This document shows, in pieces, positions 55,546-64,000 of a stretch of DNA of 64,000 bases (the first letter of the stretch is position 1; each line of letters opens with the position of its first letter). The notes below the pieces were generated by a model. That model was not told the origin of the DNA and did not search any database. It was given only the letters and a program-made list of their open reading frames with translations. The position numbers and the translations under genes are program-made. Location: the NCBI GenBank assembly GCA_012845835.1, contig JABAKD010000027.1, positions 3,985,465 through 4,049,464 on the forward strand. The letters are read 5' to 3'. Origin of the DNA: Undaria pinnatifida (taxonomy: Eukaryota; Sar; Phaeophyceae; Laminariales; Alariaceae).

Positions 55546-56110
55546 GTAGTGGTAGTGTTAATGAAATTGGGCCTGAAAGTGGCATTAACCCAGCCCTCGT
55601 AAATCCGTCCAACCTAACTGAGTTATAACAGTACCGCAACGCTTGTCGTTGGCGCAGCGTTATGATACTACTACTAGAATAGAGTGAAAACTCAATTTTT
55701 CCACCATGGTGATGATCAGGAAATCTCGTGTACGGGGTGTGCCTCAGATCGCATTTTTTTTCATCAGGTGAATACTGAAGATCTATCGTGGTCTCGACAA
55801 ATTCCAAAGTGGGGGTCCTCTGTCCTTGAAACAGGAACAATTAATTATAGTTCTCCGAAAACGTCCAATGCCGCGCATCCCACGCCGTTTCAGGCCAATG
55901 TTTGGATATGGTCGCTCTTTTGGCGGGCGTGAACGAAAATTCCACCATGGATCTGTATAATCGCTGGATTGAATCAATCCCATCGAGTTACGAGCTGTAA
56001 TTTACCAGGTACCAGGTAGTCTACATGGTATTTTTAGGGGGCGTTTGGGGGGAAATGGGCACTCGTAGGTCTCGAGCTTGTGAAGAAGCGGGGCGAGACG
56101 GACAAAATTA

Positions 56111-56564
56111 ACACCTAGGACAGACAGCTCAATGATCATGATGAGCTAATAGCTCACGCCTTCAAAAGACGGGCAGATGAGCTACCTCCTATAGCTCAAG
56201 CCGGGGCAAACATGTTTAGCTCATGCAGCTTCCACAGCTCATCCCGGGGACACGTGAGCTACGTACGCGTAGCTCATCATACAGATTCTATAATGATAGC
56301 TCAACCTGCAGCTCCCCATAGCTAGTCTCCTATAATAATAGCTTACCCACCGCAGATATGTGCAGATGAGCTATCCTCTATGAAGCTCAAGCTTAGAAAA
56401 CATGCGCAGATCAGCTACCCTGCAGTAGCTCAAGCCGGGAAAAAGTGGTCAGCTCATTCAAATGTAGCTCATCGCTGAGCTAGTGAGCTACCGTTAAGCT
56501 ACCCTCGAAAAGAGCTACCGAGATCTACGTTGAGCTTTACGCTGATCTGTCCTACAGTAGGTGT
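56111..56564. mobile_element. AGCT-saturated TIR element, 454 bp
   Basis: The left end ACACCTAGGACAGACAGCTCA matches the reverse complement of the right end (ACACCTA, then a 5-base insertion, then GGACAGATCAGC). Between them about 26 AGCT tetranucleotides occur, mostly as AGCTCA or its partner TGAGCT / GAGCTACC, against one or two expected by chance. No reading frame is present. Confidence 0.6.
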
Positions 56565-57110
56565 GCAATTTTTTCAGCTCTGCAGTAGAGAACCCCAGTA
56601 ACTGGAGAATTATTACCGTCGACCGGCGGTGTTTACAACCACCCTCAGCTAAAGCCAAGCGACCAACTACCCTACGTCCCTCCCTCACAAGCAGTACTTA
56701 CACTACGCCAGCAATTTCAATCATGTTGTCGTTCAATAAGTGACGTTAATGGTTGCCAGTTATTGACAATCAGCAGTGTGGAGACATTTCTGTTTGTTTC
56801 TGGTATATATACCTGATGTAGTCTATACATATATCGAATGCTCCATTCAAGCACCACACCGGTCGAGATGCGAAGAAACCCAGTCTGCGCCTGCGCGAAA
56901 CGTCTACCCACACATGAATCATACCAGCAACAAAAAACGGGTGCCCGTTAGCGTCGAGAGCACTTTACTATTTACAGCAGTGGGTATCCCGTTTTAAAAG
57001 ACCCAACGTGAGAGCATTCGGGACGTCAGAGCGGTCAAATCGGCATGTCCCGCCACACTAAAACCCATATATTGCCCACTACAGATAAGAGCAACGTGCA
57101 GCTAGCCCTT

Positions 57111-57250
57111 TCAGAGCCCGAAAACCCCTCCCTATACTAATTCCAAGTGTTTTTGACCCCAAAATGGGTTTCCGGTTGTAAAGGCGTTAAGAGCGCATGT
57201 TTCGGCTTGTCACGGGTTGCTCTTAAACCGGGGTACCCACTGCACCTGGA
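57111..57250. mobile_element. R2 TIR element
   Basis: Begins GCCCTTTCAGAGCCCGAAAA, contains TTCCAAGTGTTTTTGACCCC, continues GTTGTAAAGGCGTTAAGAGC and ends in the flank TCTTAAACCGGGGTA, which is shared with the copy at 46077. Confidence 0.65.
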
Positions 57251-57750
57251 CCAAGGCTACAAGCTACTACGATACAATAGTCTATACTATGATAAAGGAT
57301 GGTACCCCTTTTTTCACAACCGGGTTTGAGTCACTATTAACATTAACAGGCGACAAAGATGTCAGGAGACGGTACTTTGACCCCTTGACGGACGGCAGTT
57401 TCCCGATAATTTGCCTTGACTGACGCCAAACTACTAGGTTTTAGTGTGGAAAGATCGGTTTGACACCCTTGACCGCTCGACGTTTTCCCTTGACGGACTG
57501 TCTCCTGACATCTTTGCTAGGCGAGGGACTCTGTGCCTCACTGAATAAAACGCTTTAGGCTACGTACTTGTTTGTTGGCGCAGCTTAGCTAACCGTTCCA
57601 TAGCGGTTGCATACCGCTAAAAAGTAAAAGGGCAGGAAACAATGAGGCGGCAAAGGCACAGGGGGGTCGCTCGCGCGAGTGACCACTAGCTATTGCACAT
57701 AGAGAAACGAAAAGTGACCCCCCCCACCGTAGCCATGGTCCCTGGTAGTA

Positions 57751-57844
57751 CTTAACGCCTTCCTTTACAACTGGAAACTCTTTTTTTTCACAAATTTACT
57801 TGAAGTTAGTACAAGAGGGAGTTTAGGGCTCTAAGGGGTTAAAA
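57751..57844. mobile_element. R2 TIR element, opposite orientation
   Basis: Starts CTTAACGCCTTCCTTTACAA and ends AGGGCTCTAAGGGGTTAAAA. Its reverse complement aligns along its whole length with 57111-57192. Confidence 0.7.
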
Positions 57845-58246
57845 GGCTACGTAAAGCGCACCGGTCATTTTGGATGACCAAACCTAGCCTAACAAGTATT
57901 GTTGTGAGGCGCGGTCGCTGGACCGGATGGCACGCGGCAGTGACAGTGGCGAGGGTGATATACCGCATGATCGAGAGGCGTATTTCGTACCTTTTTGAGA
58001 ATAACCAGTCTCAACGCTCTTCCCATGTGCCGCCGTTTTGGGTAGCCTTGAAAAACTTGGTTCCCGACATTTCCTCCCCCCGTTTCTCTTCGAAGAAATA
58101 CGAAATAAACACGTTTAAAACGAATTTAACAGGAGGTCCAACATACGCCACGACAATCCTAGAAACTAAACAGCAGGTCAAACCTACGCCGCAACATCTA
58201 CTCCTATACACGGAGGCACGCCCAAGGGGTGCCCCGAAATACTACC

Positions 58247-58560
58247 CCGGCATTACTGCTGTAACGTGCGGTATTACTGCTGCAACGTGCGGTATTACCG
58301 CTGTAAGGTGCGGTACTAGCTCTAAGATGTGGTATTACCGCTCTAAGGCGCGGTATTAGTGCTGCAAGGTGCGGTATTACTGCTGCAAGGTGCGGTACTA
58401 GCGCTATGATGTGGTATTACCGCTCTAAGGCGTGGTATTACTGCTGCAAGGTGCGGTATTACCGCCGAAAGGTGCGGTACAAGCACTAAGGTGTGGCATT
58501 TCCGCTCTAAGGCGCGGTACTACTGCTGCAAGGTGTGGTAACACTGCTGAGAGGTGCAAG
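58247..58560. repeat. 20-bp minisatellite GCGGTATTACTGCTGYAAGGT
   Basis: About 15 imperfect units alternating TGCGGTATTACTGCTGCAAG and TGTGGTATTACCGCTCTAAG. Confidence 0.9.
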
Positions 58561-60645
58561 TTAAGAAAAGCGTAGAGCGGCGCAGTGGACGGCTCATCAG
58601 CCAACGCCCGCCCTTCTTCCGCTGCCGACTTCTCTCCGATTGACCCGTCTGTACATCGCCTGCAGTCGCTCGTACCTGTGCATGTATTTTATTGTGGCGC
58701 GGAGAGCGAAAGGGCGAGAGTGTTACCCGTTTACAAGCGCAAACACGATCCCACACAAATTCCAAGTAGTTTGTCTCATAAACCGTGAATGCACTTCTAA
58801 ACGGGTCGAACTGCCATTGGATGCCCCCTCAATTGGAACTCCCGCCGACACTCTTTAAGGGTAGCACACTCTCTAAAGGTAGCACGTTTCGGCCAAAACA
58901 TTTCTGAGTGGCCGGGCGTAACTGAGCAAAATCTACCAAAAAATACAAAAAAAAATTGGGACACCACCTTAAACTAAACTATAAATAAACTCCCTTGGGC
59001 GGGTCGGTGCCGGGTTTACCTGCGCGGTAGCTTACATGTTTTTTCTTCAGTTTTTATCTGCTTCCCCCCCCCCCTTCAACTTAAGACACCGCCCGGGATT
59101 CCAACCTAACCACATCCCGGAGGGCAACCTTGTAATCTTCGATACACATACATAATATATATATATATATATATATCTACGCCATGTCACTTTCACTTTT
59201 TGAGTCATTCTACGGTAGTCCCCCCCACTTTTCTTTAACAAAATCGCCGGTGTGAAAACCAGCTTCGGGCCGTTTTTCCTGAAAAACGATGCCCCTTGCC
59301 ACCCCGACGTCATCGTTCGATCGTCCTTTGCAAACAACAGAGAAAATATAAAACTTATTTTTTTCACAGGACATCTTCCTCGTGTCGAGTTGCCATGGAC
59401 ATCTTCCTCGTGTCGAGTTGCCATGGAAAGTTTTGTTAAGGAAAACCGCTGTTTTTTGGGGGGGGCTATCGTAGAATCAGTATTTTCTCCTGTTAATAGT
59501 CAGCTTTTGGACGAGGTATACATACAACAGTCCCCCAGGCGAGGACTCTTTCAAAAGTCAAACGCACCATTGCCATACCGTATGTATGTGACGGTGTATA
59601 ACGCACACCCTCGGACGAATTTCGCATGCCGATTTCTCGACGACCGATAGAGTCTAAACGCCAAGCGACACGCCTATGGAAAGATCTGGACGACATCCTC
59701 CCAAAGCCGCCACCGTTGTTGTTCGTGCCGCGCTGGTTTCGGAGGAAACCGGCTCAGCATTTTCCTCCCAGGGGGGGGGTGTTACACACTAACACTAACA
59801 CTGTCATATACGGTAGTAGCATGCGTCAAAGTTAGTTACCGGTGTTCGACACTACGGTTCGAGGCTCGAGTCATCCCACACCGGAGGTGCGGCAGAAGTT
59901 TGTCAAGCTCCCAACAGAAGCTCAATATATCACCCGAGACGCGACTTCGAACGCGTTCGTTCGCGCAAAAACCCGACCAACATGTCCATGTGCTACTGTT
60001 ATTACTACTAGTATAAACTACTATTAATAGTTAAGCTAGTCTTAAAACGAATCTGCTCGTGAAATTATCACACTAAGCGATAGTTTCCCAACCACTTGAG
60101 GAGCTCAACCGGTCAGAACGTCAGAAACGTTTGCCCCCCCCCCCGAAAAAAAAGGGCAACCCCCACCTGGGAATGCCTCGGTCGCTGTGTACGAAACCCT
60201 AACCCTAACCCTAAGCCCAACCCTAAACCCACCCCCAACCCAATCCGCCAATGGTGGAGCTACTAGTACCAAACATGACGGGTGCTACGACGGAGGTAGC
60301 GATTTTCGTCTGAAATGGATTCTGAACGACGGGCTCCTTGACTTTCCTTAACCCAAAATCGTCGGAAACAGGCCATTTTTTTTTTTGCCTGATTCTCCTT
60401 TGTATACCTAGGCCATGGGATTTTCAATCCGGTAGCCAGTTTTATTTTTCTCCAAACCACTTTTTTTGGGGGGGGTTAAGAAGGACATGTCTTAAGCTTC
60501 GAAATTTTGAGGAACCACCTCAAAAAAAAAAAGTGGTGTCCCTCTATCCTAGCACGCGTCATGCTATTCTTAGTATTGGTAGTATTGGTACTAAAACTAG
60601 GGGCAAATATAGGGTGTTGTGTTTATCGTAAATTGTTATTATTAA

Positions 60646-60850
60646 TTTTTTTTTTTTGCTCATCCCATTTATTCTCCTCGCATTTTTTCTTTCTCAGCCT
60701 CCCTCCCTAGACGTAACTCAGACCCAGGGCCAGTAAGCAGGCTCTTCTCCCCCCTCCCCCCTCCCCACTACGATACGCGCCTTCATTTTTATCGTGAGAA
60801 AACTTCAGGCCTTTCTTCCCTCGTCGACTCGCGTCGAATTGCGCCTATGG
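60646..60850 (-). repeat. SINE-like element, copy 4, lacking the tRNA head
   Basis: It has the T-run (A-tail on the minus strand) at 60646-60658 and the body AGTAAGCAGGCTCTTCTCCC at about 60732-60751. Similarity stops near 60850 before the tRNA-like head, which is the 5' truncation expected of retroposed elements. Confidence 0.65.
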
Positions 60851-61080
60851 TCCCCCGGAATAGCCCTCTTCGTCTCGTGCGCAGGGTGCGTCTCCCGCCA
60901 GTGCCGAATAAGTCGCCAAATATCTACTGCCCAGTCAAGCAAGCTTTAGGGCTAGTTCTTTTCGCCTCGGACACACTGTGCGTCAGTGCCAACCATAGGG
61001 TCGAACCCCAGGTGAGGTGAGTGCTAAAGTCTACTGCCCGCTGATCAACACCGCACGCCGCAAGGCTGGTTACCGCTCAC

Positions 61081-63378
61081 CTTGCCCCCATAGCGCTGTT
61101 TGCGCTTCCCGCAGAAAGAGCACTGCTCCCGAAACCTCCGCCGCCCCCCACACCTCCTTTTACACCATCCGCGGACACCGCACGCCCCGCCCCCGCTCCC
61201 CCTGCCCTGCCTCGCACACCGCCAAGCCCATCGCTACCGCCACGGTACCCTCTCGATCTTGGCGGTAATCTGTTGCTCGCACGCTCCATCCCCCCGTCAG
61301 AACCACCGCTACAGTTCAAAATGCCACTGGGGTCCACAGTGCCACCGGTGCCCAAAATACCGCCGGATCGCGATTTTTTGCCGGGGGAGGGTGAACGTGA
61401 ACCGTGACGTGGGGGCGAGTCGGAGCCCGATGTCGAGTTAAGCACTTCTCCCCGTCGAGATACTCGCCGCCCGTCGCCCCGTGCCCTCGCCCGCGGCCAA
61501 GCATCATCGTCGCTAGGCGAGCGGACAAGCAACGGCTGCGGGGTAGCGGAGTGGGGTGCCTTCTTTCCTTCATGGAAGCGGTGGGGGGGGGTGTAGGGCG
61601 CGCTTAGGTGCTGCCCGTTTCTGTTCGTTGCTTGGGTAATTGGGAGGCGGGTAGGAGATGCTGAAGCTGATGTTGTGCGTAGCTCCGAAAGGATCCAGCT
61701 GTTCGCGGGAGCGGACGCGAATGGAGGCGGGGGTTGGGGATGGCAGGGTGGAAGGGCGAGAGGGTGGAGGGAGGGAGGCGTATTCATTAGTTGCTTGCCT
61801 TAGTCATTTGACTATTGGCTATACATCATTTTCGGCACGGAGCACCGTTCCTACTCCTAGTAGAGACACCTCCAGCATTTGGGCGCTCAATTCGTTTGTT
61901 CGCATATCAATTCATAAAAGCTTGATACTTACCTCATCCCCTTCTTTTTTCGCCATCTGTGGCCACCATCTGCCATCTCCAGCATTTGGGCGCTTAATTC
62001 GTTTCTGTGCATGCAAATTAATAAAAGCTTGTTAATTACCTCACCCTCTTTTTTTTTCGCCATCTGTGGCCACCATCTGCCTCATCGGATAACGATCACT
62101 TTCTCGCTACTCTCTAGTAGTATTACCAAACTTCTCCACGTCACAATCTTCTATTTTAATTATCTCCTCCCCCAACACATCGGGGATTGGGGGGCTGGGG
62201 GTGGGGTTGGGTGACTGTTAAACATCAATTACGAGACTAGTTCCATAATGGCAACGAGTTTAATATCTATCTAAGAACATCAACTTAGAGACTACACGAT
62301 AATGGCAATGAGTTAATCTAATAACATCTTGGAGACTATTTCAATAATGGCAGTGAGTTAACCTAAGAACATCAACATAATAGGCTACTCAATTATGGCA
62401 ACGACTTTTTCTTAGAACATTAACTTAGCGACCGGCTTGTGCCTACTCAATGATGGCAACGACTTTTTCTGAGAACATCAACTTAGCGACGGGCTTGTGC
62501 CTACTCAATGATGGCAATGATTAATCAAATAACATCAACTTAGCGACCGGCTTGTGCCTACTCAATGGTGGCAATGATTTCATCTAAGGGTATCAACTTA
62601 GCGACCGGCTTGTGCCTACTCAATGATTGCAATGATTTCATCTAAGAACATCAATTTAGCGACCGGCTTGTGCCTACTCAATGATGGCAATTATTAATCT
62701 AAGAACATCAACTTAGCGACCGACTTGTGCCTACTCAATGATGGCAATGATTTCATCTAAGAACATCAACTTAGCGGCCGGCTTGTGCCTACTCAATGAT
62801 GGCCATGATTTCATCTACGAACATCAACTTATTTGTGTAGCCTACAAGCCCTTACTTTAGCAAGGGCGATTCAGACGTACTTACAAAAAACAGTAACAGC
62901 CATAGGACACTCGTGTGTGTACCCATCAGCCTCAGTGAGGCATCATATTCTGCGCACGTTAGAGTAGGGTGCGAGCAGGGTTTCCAAAAACACGCTACGA
63001 GACCAAGGCGTTGACTTACGCAACAAAAAACCCAGATCACACCCCAACCTGATGCACAAGCAAACCAGACGCATTCCGCGTTTCGTCGCGCATTTATCAC
63101 CCAGCCCGTACCACAAACGCACCACACACAATGCGCGTTTCGTCTAGCATTCACCTTCGTCTAGCGCTCGCTCTCATATTAGATCACTTCAATCGAGTCG
63201 CAAAACAAGCCACACACCGGTCACGTTCTCGAGTTCTGCTCCGGAGTTTTCCGTCGCTCAGGCGGTCTTGCAGCATGCGGTTCTCCCTCACGAGATCTTC
63301 CGCTCGTGCTTCCGCCCGGTCTTTCTCCTCCCGGTGTCCCGCTGCGGCAAGCCGAGCCCGTTCCAGCTCCTTCGACTC
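61081..63378 (-). CDS. Partial gene for an unrecognised coiled-coil / low-complexity protein (two exons)
   Basis: On the minus strand, exon A (63378 down to 63218, CTAAG|GAG to ACCG|GTGTGT) encodes 53 residues, ESKELERARLAAAG... to ...RTRERD. It is rich in Glu/Arg/Lys and clearly helical, with coiled-coil heptads. It ends two bases into a codon. Exon B (61698 down to 61081, AACAG|C to GCAAG|GTGAGC) needs exactly one base to complete it (CG|C, Arg) and encodes about 205 residues of Ser/Pro/Gly-rich sequence, for example DSPPRHGSRSPSPGKKSRSG. The phase match and composition support real exons, but I recognise no family. The rest of the gene lies in exons I could not place with confidence, perhaps partly beyond 64000. 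The gene converges on the polymerase gene. Confidence 0.55.
61795..62090. repeat. R3-related segment with a roughly 120-bp tandem duplication
   Basis: CTCCAGCATTTGGGCGCTCA ... ATAAAAGCTTG ... TTTTTTCGCCATCTGTGGCC occurs twice (about 61870-61970 and 61977-62080). The lead-in GTCATTTGACTATTGGCTAT resembles intronic R3 relatives near 34690 and 41800. It lies within the intron of the minus-strand gene. Confidence 0.6.
62219..62832. repeat. 45-58-bp minisatellite, about 11-12 units
   Basis: The unit reads AACATCAACTTAGCGACCGG, then CTTGTGCCTACTCAATGATG, then GCAATGATTTCATCTAAG. Unit starts fall near 62221, 62276, 62323, 62368, 62416, 62474, 62531, 62589, 62647, 62704, 62762 and 62820. The right-hand units are most alike; the left ones are shorter and diverged. 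It lies in the intron of the minus-strand gene. Confidence 0.92.
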
Positions 63379-64000
63379 CTTAGGGTTACGATTAAGGGGT
63401 GCGATTAGGGTCAGGGGCGTTCGTTACAGCAGCGGAGGCGTTTGGCACCTAGGGGTACGGTGAGCGTTACGGTGGGGGTCCCTAACCCATTGCCAACTCC
63501 CAAAATAATCCCATTCTAACTCCAAGTGTTTGGTCCCCACGTCGGGAGTGCGGTGCTAAAAGGGGTAAAGGGTACGGGGTAAGGATAGAGATAGCGTTAG
63601 GGGATATGAGTAGGGATAGGATAGGGTTGGGATAGGGTTGGGGATAGGATAGGGTTGGGTAGGGTTAGGAACATGGACAGGGTTACAAATCGGAACAAGA
63701 ATAGGGATAGAGGACGGCGCCTACTTGTTGTGGTTGTTGTTGTTGTTGTTGTTGTTGTTGCTGTTTTTGTTGCTGTTGTTGTTGTTGTTGCTGTTGTTGT
63801 TGTTGTTGCCTGCTGTTGTTGTTGTTGCCTGCTGTTGTTGTTGTTGCCTGCTGTTGTTGTTTTTGTTGTCGTTGTTGTTGCTGTTGTTGTTGTGGTTAAT
63901 ATGCATAACCAAGTCCGTGATCACAGGACAGGCTCCAGTCACTCTGGAGTGGAAAAATACCCCAGGGAATAAACAAAGCAGACCAAAAGTGGTACACGTA
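63379..64000. other. Simple repeats at the right edge
   Basis: An R2-like segment (63482-63567, with CTCCAAGTGTTTGGTCCCCA) is followed by GGGATAGGGTTG repeats (63575-63670) and a (TTG/CTG)n microsatellite (63727-63897). No exon is evident. If the minus-strand gene continues upstream, its next exon is beyond 64000 or too short to see. Confidence 0.6.

Larger units (their letters stand above)
48053..61080. other. Gene-poor region downstream of the polymerase gene
   Basis: I find no convincing gene in 13 kb. It holds (CTA)n microsatellites, an R3 copy, the second poly-C element, two tRNA-like repeat relics, a 125-bp tandem triplication, an AGCT-saturated TIR element, R2 elements, a 20-bp minisatellite and SINE copy 4. 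A possible minus-strand exon at about 58600-58659 has a good acceptor and open frame but no clear donor. Confidence 0.55.

Noticed and set aside
58600-58659. Third exon of the minus-strand gene
   Set aside because: The acceptor (GACTGCAG|G) and one-base phase are right and the frame is open, but I could not find a convincing donor, and the frame runs into the 20-bp minisatellite.
59252-59835. Two overlapping + strand frames (132 and 69 codons)
   Set aside because: Readable sequence but no known domain, no supporting splice sites, and AT-rich composition unlike the confirmed exons. They could be a remnant of a mobile element, but I cannot support that.
62219-62832. CRISPR-like array
   Set aside because: This is a eukaryotic intron; the whole unit is repeated, with no unique spacers between conserved repeats.
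1-64000. Integrated virus or defence gene cluster
   Set aside because: No viral structural or replication protein, integrase, reverse transcriptase or transposase domain is readable in any frame. The only phage-like protein is the host mitochondrial RNA polymerase.

Overview
This is nuclear DNA from a large-intron eukaryote. It holds two complete, intron-rich protein genes on the + strand, part of a third gene on the - strand, and a great deal of repetitive DNA. GC-rich exons of 48 bp to 2.4 kb are separated by introns that mostly run 0.2-1.7 kb (up to 4.6 kb), donors are mostly GTGAG-like, proteins carry long Gly/Ser/Ala-rich stretches, and microsatellites are dense. I infer a heterokont alga, most likely a brown alga. 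No rRNA or organelle marker is present to prove it.

Layout. (1) 1-2390: upstream DNA with a terminal-inverted-repeat element. (2) 2391-21623 (+): a 12-exon gene for a TBC-domain Rab GTPase-activating protein of about 1563 residues. It has an N-terminal coiled coil, a very long low-complexity middle, an F-box-like helix pair, and a TBC domain with both catalytic fingers. (3) 21624-29040: intergenic, with an LTR-like direct-repeat pair and a poly-C-rich element. (4) 29041-48052 (+): a 20-exon gene for the single-subunit, T7-like mitochondrial RNA polymerase, about 1215 residues, with a putative transit peptide and all catalytic motifs. (5) 48053-61080: gene-poor, with SINE-like elements, inverted-repeat elements and several satellites. 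(6) 61081-63378 (-): two exons of an unidentified coiled-coil/low-complexity protein, converging on the polymerase gene. (7) 63379-64000: simple repeats.

I rebuilt both main gene models exon by exon. Every junction has GT/AG ends and a continuous reading frame. The two proteins act in unrelated processes (Rab-regulated membrane traffic and mitochondrial transcription), so there is no sign of a joint pathway.

The most unusual signals concern gene architecture. Decayed copies of exon edges lie in neighbouring introns of both genes (five cases). Twelve of the 19 downstream polymerase exons begin with GT directly after the acceptor AG. Complementary GGGTA and TACCC arrays flank two polymerase exons. 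A G-tract-linked repeat recurs just after several donors of the same gene. About 150 low-complexity residues sit between the two catalytic fingers of the TBC domain. Several dispersed repeat families are recognisable, including a tRNA-headed, A-tailed SINE, a very common TIR element, an AGCT-saturated TIR element and a strongly over-represented palindromic 9-mer. I found no dedicated defence, toxin or viral system.
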